A DNA stretch of 64,000 bases from Methylobacterium sp. WSM2598 (GTDB lineage Bacteria > Pseudomonadota > Alphaproteobacteria > Rhizobiales > Beijerinckiaceae): positions 7,399,785 to 7,463,784 of the forward strand of contig NZ_KB900609.1 in assembly GCF_000379105.1 (NCBI RefSeq), in the 5' to 3' direction. A program made the position numbers and the translations under genes. How positions within the stretch are numbered: position 1 is the first letter of the stretch; the number at the start of each line of letters is the position of its first letter. This document shows, one piece after another, positions 1 to 8,304 of the stretch. The notes beneath the pieces are model-generated. The model had not been told where the DNA came from. It made no database searches and was given only the letters and a program-made list of their open reading frames with translations.

Positions 1-9
1 CCGCATCCT

Positions 10-27
10 TAACTAACTGGTTAGTTA
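10..27. promoter_or_regulatory. TetR-type operator palindrome
   Basis: Perfect inverted repeat TAACTAAC-TG-GTTAGTTA ending 13 bp before the hyuA start. Size and symmetry are those of TetR-family operators, and the third gene of this operon (3869-4570) is a TetR regulator, so autoregulation of the operon is the simple reading. The palindrome is seen directly; the pairing with that regulator is inference. Confidence 0.7.
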
Positions 28-40
28 GAAGAGGTTCCCG

Positions 41-2134
41 ATGGGCTCCCGCTCCGCCGACGCCAGCGTCCGCGTGGCCGTCGATATCGGCGGCACCTTC
101 ACGGACATCGCCCTGCTCGACGCGGCGGGCACCGTCCATCAGAGCAAGGTCTCCTCGACCCTGGACGATCCCAGCCGGGCCGTCGTGGCCGGTGTCGCCG
201 CGCTGCTGGCGGAGCTCGGGATCGCGCCCTCGCAAGTCGCCGAAGTCCTTCACGGCACCACGGTCGGCTCCAACACGATCCTTCAGCGCACGGGGGCGAG
301 GACGGGGCTGATCACGACGCGAGGGTTCCGCGACGTGCTGGAGATCGGGCGCATCCGCATGCCCGACATGTTCGATCTGACCTGGGACAAGCCGAAGCCG
401 CTGGTCTCCCGTCGCCACCGGCTGGAGGTGGACGAGCGCGTCGCCGCCGACGGCTCCATCGTGCGGCCCCTCAGCGAGGCCGACGTCGTCGCCGCCGGCC
501 GCCAGCTCAGCGAGGCCGGGATCGAGGCGGTCGCCGTCGCCTTCATCAACAGCTACCGCAACGCCGCGCACGAGCGGCGCGCCGAGGCGATCCTGCGCGA
601 GCAGTTCCCCCACCTGCTGGTCACCAGCTCCTGCACGGTCCTGCCCGAGATGAAGGAGTACGAGCGGACCAGCACGACGGTCGTGAACGCCTACCTGCTC
701 GCGGCCATGCGCGCCTACCTGCACGCCCTGGAGCGCGGGCTGCGCGGGATCGGCGTCGGGGCGCCCATCCTGGTCATGACCTCGAACGGCGGGATGCTGG
801 CCGCGCGCGCGACCCTGGAGAGGCCGGTGATGGTGGTGGCGTCGGGGCCGGCCGGCGGCGTCGCGGGCGCGGCGCGCCTCGGCCACGCGCGCGGCGACCG
901 CGACATCATCGTGTTCGACATGGGCGGCACGACCGCCAAGGCGGTGATCGTCGAGGACGGCCGCCCGACCATGACGTCCGAGTACGAGTTTCGGGACGGG
1001 ATCTCGACCTCGAGCCGCTTCATCAAGGCCGGCGGCTACATGCTCAAGGTCCCGGCGATCGACATCGCGGAGGTCGGCGCGGGCGGCGGCTCGATCGCCG
1101 CCATCGACGAGGGCGGCCTGCTCGTCGTCGGCCCCCACTCGGCGGGCGCGGTGCCCGGGCCGGCCTGCTACGGCCTCGGCAACGCGCGCCCGACCGTCAC
1201 CGACGCCAACGTCGTCCTCGGGTTCATCAATGCGAGTGCGCTCGCCGGCGGCCGCCTGGCGATCAGCAGGGAACTGAGCGAGCGGGCGATCCGCGACCAC
1301 GTGGGCGATCCGCTCGGCCTCGCGGTCGCCGACGCCGCGCACGGGGTGCGCGCGGTCGCCAACGCCGCCATGGCCCGCGCCGTGCGGGCCGTGACGATCG
1401 AGCGCGGCCGCGATCCCCGCGACTTCACGCTGATGGCGTTCGGCGGGAACGGCGGCGTGCACGCGCCCGACCTCGCGCGTCAGCTCGGGATCGGACGCGT
1501 GGTCGTCCCTCCCCTCTCGGGGGTGTTCTGCGCGGTCGGCATGCTGGCCTCCGACACCGAGCACACGGCCCTCGCCGTGGTCGCGCGCCGCCTCGACGCC
1601 ATGGATGCCGGGGACCTCGCCGCGGCCAAGGCCGCCCTGGAGGCCGACGTCGCGGCGCGTCTTGCCCAGGACGGCTACCCGGAGGCGCGGCGGCACCTGC
1701 TCTGGGAAGCCGACCTCCGGCACGAGGGTCAGGCCACCGATCTGACCGTCCCGTTCGAGGGCGAGGACCTCGCCGCGCTCGAGGAGCGGTTCGTGGCGGA
1801 ATACGTGAAGACCTACGGCTACCGGGACGCGACGCCGATCGAGTTCATGAAGCTGCGGGTCGTCGGCCGGGGGCTGCGGGAGAAGCGCCTCGCCTTCGAC
1901 GCCATGGCGATCGCCCCGCGCGCGGTCGCCGCCGGCCGGGGCACCCGCGCGGTCTCCTTCGCGCGCGGCGAGGAGCCCAGGCTCGTCGAGGTGGTCGGCC
2001 GCGATGCCCTCGGCGCGACGGCCCGGCCGGGACCGCTCGTCGTCGAGGAGTTCGACGCGACCATCGTCGTCCCGCCCGACGCCAGCATCCGCAAGGACGC
2101 GATCGGCTGCATCGTCCTGGAGTTCAGCGCATGA
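41..2134 (+). CDS. hyuA: Hydantoinase/oxoprolinase family protein, subunit A (HyuA-like)
   Basis: 697 residues, the usual length for HyuA-type ATP-dependent cyclic amide hydrolases (N-methylhydantoinase A, 5-oxoprolinase, caprolactamase alpha, acetone carboxylase beta). The N-terminal phosphate-binding motif VDIGGTFTD lies at residues 14-22, the HGTTVGSN motif near residue 70, and a second actin-fold motif FDMGGTTAK near 291-299. It would bind ATP and activate the substrate for ring opening together with HyuB. The stop overlaps the hyuB start (ATGA), so the two are translationally coupled. Substrate cannot be read from sequence; the neighbouring dihydroorotase-like gene and ABC importer suggest a hydantoin, imide or lactam. 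Family call firm, substrate open. Confidence 0.93.
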   Translation: MGSRSADASVRVAVDIGGTFTDIALLDAAGTVHQSKVSSTLDDPSRAVVAGVAALLAELGIAPSQVAEVLHGTTVGSNTILQRTGARTGLITTRGFRDVLEIGRIRMPDMFDLTWDKPKPLVSRRHRLEVDERVAADGSIVRPLSEADVVAAGRQLSEAGIEAVAVAFINSYRNAAHERRAEAILREQFPHLLVTSSCTVLPEMKEYERTSTTVVNAYLLAAMRAYLHALERGLRGIGVGAPILVMTSNGGMLAARATLERPVMVVASGPAGGVAGAARLGHARGDRDIIVFDMGGTTAKAVIVEDGRPTMTSEYEFRDGISTSSRFIKAGGYMLKVPAIDIAEVGAGGGSIAAIDEGGLLVVGPHSAGAVPGPACYGLGNARPTVTDANVVLGFINASALAGGRLAISRELSERAIRDHVGDPLGLAVADAAHGVRAVANAAMARAVRAVTIERGRDPRDFTLMAFGGNGGVHAPDLARQLGIGRVVVPPLSGVFCAVGMLASDTEHTALAVVARRLDAMDAGDLAAAKAALEADVAARLAQDGYPEARRHLLWEADLRHEGQATDLTVPFEGEDLAALEERFVAEYVKTYGYRDATPIEFMKLRVVGRGLREKRLAFDAMAIAPRAVAAGRGTRAVSFARGEEPRLVEVVGRDALGATARPGPLVVEEFDATIVVPPDASIRKDAIGCIVLEFSA

Positions 2135-3879
2135 ACGTCGACCCGATCACCTTCGCGGTCATCAAGAGCGGCCTCGACGCGATCGCCGACGACATGGCCT
2201 ACACGGTCGTGCGCATCGCCCGCTCCGAGATCGTCAAGGACGTGATGGACTTCTCGGCGGCCCTGTGCGCCGCCGACGGCCAGATGGTGGCGCAGGCCAA
2301 GACGATCGCGCAGCATCTCGGCGCCATTCCGGAAGCCATGCAGGCGGTGCTGGCCACGTTCGACGGCGACCTGCACGACGGCGACGTCGTCATCATGAAC
2401 GACCCCTATCACGGGGGCATGCACCTGCCGGACATCTTCATGTTCGTGCCGATCTTCCACGGCGGCAAGCGCCGGGCCTTCGCGGTCGTGATCTGCCATC
2501 ACACCGATGTCGGGGGCCGCGTTCCCGGGTCGAACGCCTCCGATTCGACCGAGATCTACCAGGAGGGCCTGCGCATCCCGCCGCTGAAGCTCTACGAGCG
2601 CGGCACCCTCAACACCACCCTCGAGGCGCTGATCAGGATCAACGTCCGCGTTCCCGACCGGGTCTGGGGGGACCTCTCGGCGCAGTTCGCGGCCGCGCAG
2701 GTCGGCAGGCGCGCCCTCGAGAAGCTGATGCAGCGCTACGGGGCGGACGAGGTCGACGCCTACATGCAGGAGCTGCTCGACTACGCCGAGCGCATGACGC
2801 GCGCCGAGATCCGGACCTGGCCGAGGGGCACCTGGCACTTCACCGACTACATCGACGACGACGGCTTCTCGGACGCGCCCATCCCGATCCGGGTCGCCAT
2901 CACGGTGAGGGACGACGGCTCCCTGCTCGTCGACTACGCGGGCTCGTCGCCGCAGGTGAGGGGCGCGATCAACGCGACGCTGAGCTTCACCCACTCGCTG
3001 ACCTACCTCTCCGTCCGCTGCGTCCTCGCCAAGGAGGTGCCGAACAACGTCGGCATGTTCCGCTGCGTGAGCGTCCGGGCGCCGGAGGCCTCGATCCTCA
3101 ACCCCGTGATGCCTGGTCCCTGCGCGGCCCGGGCCCTCACCGGCTACCGCGTCTTCGACACCATGCTCGGCGCCCTGGCGCAGATCGTTCCGGACAAGGT
3201 TCCGGCGGCCGGCGAGGGCGGGAACAGCGTGATCTGCATCTCCGGCCTCAGGCCGAACCGGCAGCCCTTCATCATCGTCGACATGATCTGCGGAGCCTGG
3301 GGCGGACGACCGAACAAGGACGGACTGGAGGCGGTGACCAACGCGTCGCAGAACCTGTCCAACATGCCGGTCGAGATCATGGAGGCCGAGCATCCGGTCC
3401 GGATCGAGGAGTACGCGTTCGTCCCGGACAGTTGCGGGGCCGGCCGCTACCGCGGCGGCGTGGGCGTGCGGCGCAGCTACCGGATCCTCGCGGACGAGGC
3501 GCTCCTGCAGATGCGGACCGACCGGGTGAAGCACCGGCCCTACGGCCTGGCGGGGGGTGAGCCGGGCGGTCCGTCGCGCAACGCCATGGAGGTCGACGGC
3601 GAGCGCCGCCTTCTCCCCGGCAAGATCACGACGCGGGTCGGCAGGGGCACGCTCATCGTCCACGAGCAGGCCGGGGCCGGCGGATTCGGTGACCCGCTCG
3701 ACCGCGACGCCGCGGCGATCCTGGAGGATTGCCTCGACGGCAAGATCTCCGCGGCCTTCGCGGAGCGGCATTTCGGCGTGGTGATCGCGCGGGGGATCGT
3801 CGACGAGGCCGCGACGCGCCGCCTGCGCGCGTCGCGGCGGGCCGCGCCGCTGCCGGGGGCCGTCCCCGATGGGCGCTGA
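2131..3879 (+). CDS. hyuB: Hydantoinase B/oxoprolinase family protein (HyuB-like)
   Basis: 582 residues, full length for the HyuB family that pairs with HyuA in ATP-dependent cleavage of cyclic amides. Family-typical segments are visible: MNDPYHGGMHLPDI near residues 89-102 and HHTDVGGR near 123, which supply conserved His/Asp positions of this subunit. The start overlaps the hyuA stop by 4 bp and the end overlaps the following TetR gene by 11 bp, so all three genes form one operon. The complex should be cytoplasmic. No damage is seen. The exact substrate (N-methylhydantoin, oxoproline, caprolactam or other) is not settled by the sequence. Confidence 0.93.
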   Translation: MNVDPITFAVIKSGLDAIADDMAYTVVRIARSEIVKDVMDFSAALCAADGQMVAQAKTIAQHLGAIPEAMQAVLATFDGDLHDGDVVIMNDPYHGGMHLPDIFMFVPIFHGGKRRAFAVVICHHTDVGGRVPGSNASDSTEIYQEGLRIPPLKLYERGTLNTTLEALIRINVRVPDRVWGDLSAQFAAAQVGRRALEKLMQRYGADEVDAYMQELLDYAERMTRAEIRTWPRGTWHFTDYIDDDGFSDAPIPIRVAITVRDDGSLLVDYAGSSPQVRGAINATLSFTHSLTYLSVRCVLAKEVPNNVGMFRCVSVRAPEASILNPVMPGPCAARALTGYRVFDTMLGALAQIVPDKVPAAGEGGNSVICISGLRPNRQPFIIVDMICGAWGGRPNKDGLEAVTNASQNLSNMPVEIMEAEHPVRIEEYAFVPDSCGAGRYRGGVGVRRSYRILADEALLQMRTDRVKHRPYGLAGGEPGGPSRNAMEVDGERRLLPGKITTRVGRGTLIVHEQAGAGGFGDPLDRDAAAILEDCLDGKISAAFAERHFGVVIARGIVDEAATRRLRASRRAAPLPGAVPDGR

Positions 3880-4570
3880 GTCCGCCCCGCCGGCCCACAG
3901 GCCGGCGCGCAATGCCGAGGAGACGCGCGCGCGCATCCTGGACACGGCGCGGCGGGAATTCGTCACGCATGGGCTCAACGGGGCCCGCGTCGACCGCATC
4001 GCCGCGCAGGCGGGTGTCAACAAGAACCTGATCTACCACTACTTCGGTTCCAAGGAGTCCCTCTACCTCGAAATTCTCGAACGCATCTATGCCGGCCTGC
4101 GCACCCGTCAGCGCGACGAATCCTTGCGGGACCTGCCGCCCGCGGCCGCGATGGCGGCCCTCGTCGCCAACACCTTCGACCACTTGGTGTCGACGCCCGA
4201 TCTCATCCGCCTGATGAGCATCGAGAACATCCATTTCGGCCAGCACCTGAAGCGCTCGACCTCGGTCAAGCCGCTCTACCGCAACCTCCTCGACACGATC
4301 GATGAGATCCTCAAGCGCGGCCAGGCCGCGGGGACGTTCCGCCACAACGTCGATGCCGTCGACCTCTACCTGTCGATCTCGGGTCTCGCCTACTTCTTCC
4401 TGTCGAACCAGCACACGCTGTCCTGGCTGCTCGACCGAGACTTCATGGCCGGCGAGCGGGTGGCGGTGCGTCGGCGGCACGTGGTGGAGATGGTGCTCAG
4501 CTACCTCACGGGCGCCCGGTCGGACGTGTCCCCGGCGGCCGCGCACGAGGGACCGGAGGTCGGTCCGTGA
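3869..4570 (+). CDS. TetR family transcriptional regulator
   Basis: 233 residues. The N-terminal TetR helix-turn-helix is clear at about residues 37-60 (VDRIAAQAGVNKNLIYHYF, then GSKESLY), followed by an all-helical ligand domain. The gene begins inside the last 11 bp of hyuB and is the last gene of the operon. The 18-bp palindrome at 10-27 in front of hyuA is a plausible operator, giving a local feedback loop in which the ligand is probably the amide substrate or a product. After it lie 144 bp of very GC-rich DNA and then the converging CobW gene. Confidence 0.92.
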   Translation: MGAESAPPAHRPARNAEETRARILDTARREFVTHGLNGARVDRIAAQAGVNKNLIYHYFGSKESLYLEILERIYAGLRTRQRDESLRDLPPAAAMAALVANTFDHLVSTPDLIRLMSIENIHFGQHLKRSTSVKPLYRNLLDTIDEILKRGQAAGTFRHNVDAVDLYLSISGLAYFFLSNQHTLSWLLDRDFMAGERVAVRRRHVVEMVLSYLTGARSDVSPAAAHEGPEVGP

Positions 4571-4714
4571 GGAGCCTCCCGCGGGCCGGCCCCGGCCCCG
4601 GGCGGGGTCGTCCCGGCGCTCCACCGCCGAAGTTTCCTCCTCGCCCGGAAGTCCCCTCCCCGCCCGGCGTCCCTGCCGGGGGCAGGCTCCCGCGGCGGGA
4701 GACCGGCCCGGCGA

Positions 4715-5728
4715 TCAGACCTCCTCCGCGACGAGCAGGCCGGGCCGGGGCGCCATGTTCTCCCTCGCGAACCGGAGGAACGAGGCGAGGGACGCCCTGA
4801 TCTCGGCCGGATCGAGCCCCCGAGCGATGAAGACCAGGTGCGAGCGCCGGTCGTCATCCGGCCAGCCCTCCATGTGCTCGGGCGGGTGCATGATGTGCTG
4901 GACCCCGTGGACCAGCACGGGGGCGCTCTCGTCGGTGAGGTTCAGCATCCCCTTGAAGCGCAGGACCGAGCGTCCGTGCCGGTTGAGGAGGAGGGACAGC
5001 CACGTCACGAAGCTCGACCAGTCGAGGCGCTCGTCGAGGGAGATCGAGAACGTGCTCACGGCGTGGGACGGGGCGGCGTCCGCGCTCACGGCCGAGACGC
5101 GCGACACAGGCTGCTCGCGCAGGAGCGAGGCGGGATCGAGGTCCGGCGCGCGGGCGTCGCGGACCGGCGCCAGCGCGTTGATGACCCGGATCCGCTCCGC
5201 CAAGCCGCGCGCCGCCGCCGGCGCGGCGAGGTCGGACTTCGTCACCAGCACGAGGTCCGCGACCGCGACCTGCTTGGCGAACTCGGCGTGGTCGTCGGCC
5301 GAGGCGAGGCCGTTGACGGCGTCGACCGTGGCGATCACGCCCGCCACCCGGAAGTACTCCTTCAGCACCGGATGGGTCTGGACCGTGTTGATGATCGGGG
5401 CGGGATCGGACAGTCCGGAGGTCTCGAGCACGACGCGCTCGAACCGGGGCACCTCGCCCGCCAGGGAGCGGCGCAGCAGGTCGAGCAGCGCGCGCGCCAG
5501 TTCGGGCCGGACCGAGCAGCACAGGCATCCGTTCGCCACGACGGCGCTCGCCTCCGCGACGTGCGCCACGATGCGGTGGTCGAGGCCGGCCTGGCCGTAC
5601 TCGTTGATGAGCACGCCGGTGCGCGCCTCCGCGTCCGCGCGCAGGATGCGGCCGAGCAGGGTCGTCTTGCCGCTGCCGAGGAACCCCGTCAGGACGAACA
5701 GCGGCATGGGCTCGGGCAGGGCTACCAT
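4715..5728 (-). CDS. CobW/G3E family GTPase (metallochaperone-like)
   Basis: 337 residues starting at the ATG at 5728. Walker A GFLGSGKTTL is at residues 15-24, the metal-binding GCLCCS motif of the COG0523 group is at 67-72 (Cys68, Cys70, Cys71), ETSGLSDP follows, TKSD provides guanine specificity near residue 149, and a CobW C-terminal domain follows. Family members insert Zn, Co, Fe or other metals into client enzymes using GTP. The start overlaps the end of the upstream CxxC protein by 7 bp. Sitting between hyuAB and a dihydroorotase-like metal hydrolase, it may load metal into that enzyme; this is inference. The frame stays open upstream, but the chosen start fits the domain boundary. 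Confidence 0.9.
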   Translation of the reverse strand: MVALPEPMPLFVLTGFLGSGKTTLLGRILRADAEARTGVLINEYGQAGLDHRIVAHVAEASAVVANGCLCCSVRPELARALLDLLRRSLAGEVPRFERVVLETSGLSDPAPIINTVQTHPVLKEYFRVAGVIATVDAVNGLASADDHAEFAKQVAVADLVLVTKSDLAAPAAARGLAERIRVINALAPVRDARAPDLDPASLLREQPVSRVSAVSADAAPSHAVSTFSISLDERLDWSSFVTWLSLLLNRHGRSVLRFKGMLNLTDESAPVLVHGVQHIMHPPEHMEGWPDDDRRSHLVFIARGLDPAEIRASLASFLRFARENMAPRPGLLVAEEV

Positions 5729-6045
5729 CGCGGGGCTCCTCCCTCGAAGCGCGCGGTCAGGGGATCGAGGATCCGGCCGGAGAGCGCCTCCGCCGCGCCC
5801 CAGAACTCCGCGAGGCTGGCGGCGACCCGCGTGCGGCCGGCCCGGTCGGTCAGCAGGAAGGCGTCCCCGTCCCAATCCTCGCAGGCGAGCCCGGCGGGCG
5901 CGACCAGGCGGTTCATCAGCGCGATCCTCTCGCGCCGGTGGCGCCGGTGCCTCTGGATGTCGCGCGCCGGGAAGGGGCTCCGCGAGAGCTTGGCGGCATC
6001 GGTCCAATGGTCGCCGATCCCGAAGACGGCGCAGACGTCGCACAT
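5722..6045 (-). CDS. Small CxxC protein paired with the CobW GTPase
   Basis: 107 residues with the sequence MCDVC at the very N-terminus, so two cysteines (Cys2, Cys5) form a CxxC pair directly after the initiator. The rest is basic in the middle (a run rich in Arg/His near residues 30-40) and ends with an acidic/aromatic stretch. It overlaps the CobW start by 7 bp, so the two are translationally coupled. No signal peptide or membrane segment is seen. I do not recognise a named family. The CxxC pair and the coupling suggest a metal donor or acceptor partner of the GTPase. Confidence 0.75.
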   Translation of the reverse strand: MCDVCAVFGIGDHWTDAAKLSRSPFPARDIQRHRRHRRERIALMNRLVAPAGLACEDWDGDAFLLTDRAGRTRVAASLAEFWGAAEALSGRILDPLTARFEGGAPRW

Positions 6046-6061
6046 CGCGTGGGGGCTCCTG

Positions 6062-6838
6062 TCACGCCGCCGTCGCCAGGAGGCGACCGATCGGGCCGTC
6101 GACCAGGCTGGACGAGAGGTACTCGATCACCCGCTTGCGGGCGAGGCCCGCGTGAGAGCCGGCGACCGACTCGGCGCGCTCCGCGTCGCGGGTCTCGATC
6201 GCGTCCAGCATCTCGCCGTGCTCCCGGATGATCGACTCGATGTGAGCCTCGTACGCGTCGGCCGACCCGTAGCACTCGTACGCCATCGCGAGCCTCGCGA
6301 TGCGCAGGTTCTCGCTGAGCAGCCCGATATAGGTCCGGGCCACGTTGCGATTGCCGCAGGCATGGCCGATCGCCTCGTGGAACGCGAAGTTCGTGTCGAT
6401 CATGGCGGTGGGATCGCGGTCCCGCCACGCCGCCTCGAAGGCCTCGGCGCGGCGCCGGATGCCCGCGAGATCCTCCGCCGAGCAGCGGGCCGCCGCCCAG
6501 GCCGTCGCGACGCGCTGCAGGAGGTCGAAGGCCTCCAGGTGCTCCTGCGTGTAGGCGAGGTCGAGGGGGGCGACGCGCGCGCCGCGGTTCGGCATCAGCA
6601 CGACCAGCCCGTCGCTCGCGAGCTGGACGAAGGCCTCGCGCAGCGGCGTGCGCGAGATCCCGAGCTCGCCGACGAGTTGCAGCTCGTCGAGCTCGGAGCC
6701 CGGCGCGCGCTGCAGCGACACGATCTGCCGCTTCAGCGTCTCGTAGGCGAATTCGCGGCCGCGGCCCTTGCTCGGGCGGCCCTTGCCCGGGCCGCCCTTG
6801 GCCGGCGCGCTCGCGCGCTGCCGTTTCGTCGACGTCAT
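6062..6838 (-). CDS. GntR family regulator, FCD (FadR-like) subgroup
   Basis: 258 residues from the ATG at 6838, chosen because GGAGGCGG lies just upstream; the frame remains open further upstream but without a ribosome-binding site. A basic Lys/Arg/Gly tail precedes the winged helix (FAYETLKRQIVSL, then GELGISRTPLREAF), and an FCD ligand domain fills the C-terminal half. FCD regulators usually sense organic acids via a bound metal. It is divergent from the ABC transporter operon, and a 15-bp inverted repeat lies between them (6898-6912), so it is the likely controller of uptake. Confidence 0.9.
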   Translation of the reverse strand: MTSTKRQRASAPAKGGPGKGRPSKGRGREFAYETLKRQIVSLQRAPGSELDELQLVGELGISRTPLREAFVQLASDGLVVLMPNRGARVAPLDLAYTQEHLEAFDLLQRVATAWAAARCSAEDLAGIRRRAEAFEAAWRDRDPTAMIDTNFAFHEAIGHACGNRNVARTYIGLLSENLRIARLAMAYECYGSADAYEAHIESIIREHGEMLDAIETRDAERAESVAGSHAGLARKRVIEYLSSSLVDGPIGRLLATAA

Positions 6839-6897
6839 CGAGCCGCCTCCGCGGTCGCACCGGATGGAGCCCCGATCATAGGCGGGCGCCCGAGGAA

Positions 6898-6912
6898 AAT
6901 ACAGCTTGTATT
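6898..6912. promoter_or_regulatory. Inverted repeat, probable GntR operator
   Basis: AATACA-GCT-TGTATT, a perfect 6-bp inverted repeat with 3-bp centre, is AT-rich in a very GC-rich setting. It lies in the roughly 130-bp divergent region between the GntR gene and the substrate-binding protein gene, where an operator controlling both would be expected. Confidence 0.6.
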
Positions 6913-6969
6913 CACCAGACCGGACATGCAGCATGCATGCGGTTCGTCGGGCGGTCGGGGTGCGGGATC

Positions 6970-8172
6970 ATGGCTGGAGCGTGGACGCGTCGGGTCGTTC
7001 TGGGCTGCCTCGCGGCGGCGTCACTCTCGTCGCCGCTCCGGGCCCAGGAGGTGCTCAAGATCGGCGCCGCCGTCAGCCTGAGCGGCGCCTTCTCCCGCGA
7101 GGGCGGCCTGCTCCGGGACGGCTACGAGCTCTGGCGCGAGCGCGTGAACGCCGCCGGCGGCCTGAAGGCCGGGGGCAAGACCTACAAGGTCCAGGTCGTC
7201 TACTACGACGACGAGTCGAAGGCGCAGACGAGCGCCCAGCTGACCGAGAAGCTCGTGAGCGACGACGGCGTCTCGCTCGTCTTCGGGCCGTACTCATCGG
7301 GCATCGCCACCGCCACCGCGGTGATCAGCGAGCGCTACCGGGCGCTCACCCTGGCCCCGATGGCCACCGCCAACAGCCTCTACGCGCGCGGCTACAAGTA
7401 CCTCTTCACGCCCTCGCCCCTCGCGGATCAGGGGCTGGTGCCGATCCTCGACCTCGCCAAGGACCTGAAGCCCGCGCCGGGGACGGTGGCGATCGTCGGG
7501 CCCGACGACCTGTTCCCCAACATCACCGGCGAGGGGGCCCGCAAGCGCGCCGAGGCCCTCGGCCTCAAGGTCGTCTACACCGGCAAGTACCCGAAGGGGG
7601 CGAACGACCTCTCGGCGGTCGCGACGCAGATCAAGGCGGCCGCCCCCGACATCCTCCTGGCGACCGGCTACGTCCAGGACTCGATCCTCCTGGTCAAGTC
7701 CCTGCGCGAACTGCAGGTCGCGCCCAAGCTCGTCGGGCTCGCGACCGCGGTCGGCGTCCAGGACTTCCGGACGGCGGTGGGTCCGGCGGCCGAGGGCATC
7801 ATGGGCGTCGACTATTGGGTGCCGACCCTGACCTGGAAGGATCCGGTCTTCGGGGACAGCGCCGGCTTCGCGAAGGCGTTCGAGGCAAAGTACGCCAAGG
7901 CGCCCACCTTCCACGCGGCGAGCGGCGCCGCGGCCGGCGTGGTGCTGCAGCTCGCGATCGACAAGGCCGGGTCGGTCGATCCCACGGCAGTCCGGGACGC
8001 GCTCCTGTCGATGCAGGGCGAGACCTTCTACGGACCGTTCAAGTTCGACGCCAACGGCGTGAACACGCGGGCCGGACTCAACGTCTCGCAGATCGTCGGC
8101 GCTGAGCCCAAGGTGATCTACCCCTTCGCGGTCAAGCAGGCGGACCCGGTCTACCCGCGCGCGGTTCCCTAG
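6970..8172 (+). CDS. ABC transporter substrate-binding protein (branched-chain amino acid/amide type)
   Basis: 400 residues from the ATG at 6970 (an in-frame ATG at 6937 would add 11 residues). A twin-Arg-containing hydrophobic signal peptide (MAGAWTRRVVLGCLAAA, cleaved near AQE) is followed by a Leu/Ile/Val-binding fold, periplasmic-binding-protein type I (LKIGAAVSLSGAFSREGG at the mature N-terminus). It delivers a small solute to the permeases encoded just downstream. Members of this class import amides, urea and aromatic acids as well as amino acids; in this operon the likely cargo is the compound opened by the amidohydrolase or HyuAB. Its stop codon overlaps the first bases of a divergent copy of the 102-bp repeat. 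Confidence 0.9.
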   Translation: MAGAWTRRVVLGCLAAASLSSPLRAQEVLKIGAAVSLSGAFSREGGLLRDGYELWRERVNAAGGLKAGGKTYKVQVVYYDDESKAQTSAQLTEKLVSDDGVSLVFGPYSSGIATATAVISERYRALTLAPMATANSLYARGYKYLFTPSPLADQGLVPILDLAKDLKPAPGTVAIVGPDDLFPNITGEGARKRAEALGLKVVYTGKYPKGANDLSAVATQIKAAAPDILLATGYVQDSILLVKSLRELQVAPKLVGLATAVGVQDFRTAVGPAAEGIMGVDYWVPTLTWKDPVFGDSAGFAKAFEAKYAKAPTFHAASGAAAGVVLQLAIDKAGSVDPTAVRDALLSMQGETFYGPFKFDANGVNTRAGLNVSQIVGAEPKVIYPFAVKQADPVYPRAVP

Positions 8173-8271
8173 GGCGTTCTCCGGCGCAGCCGATGCCGGT
8201 TGGTCGCGGGACGCGCGACCGCAGCAGAGCCGAGGGCGGGGCATGATCGCGGCGCGATCGCGCCCTGCCCC
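8171..8271 (+). repeat. Divergent copy of the 102-bp two-hairpin repeat
   Basis: Starts within the TAG stop of the binding-protein gene. It resembles the canonical repeat over most of its first 40 bp (AGGGCGTTCTCCGGCG, then GATGCCGGTTGGTCGC) and keeps the second palindrome as GGGGCA...TGCCCC around a GATCG core. Length (101 bp) matches the other copies. It has shifted to GC-rich bases while keeping the pairing pattern. Confidence 0.5.
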
Positions 8272-8304
8272 GGCACCCGACCTCACCCGAGGAGCCGGTC
8301 CAGC

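Noticed and set aside
1819..4023. Very long open frame on the minus strand opposite hyuA/hyuB
   Set aside because: A composition artefact in DNA rich in G or C at third codon positions. The product is a low-complexity Arg/Asp/His/Val sequence without domains, while the plus strand has two well-recognised genes. The same holds for long antisense frames at 7294-9252, 9116-10825, 11620-13614, 27271-31027 and 33666-35450.
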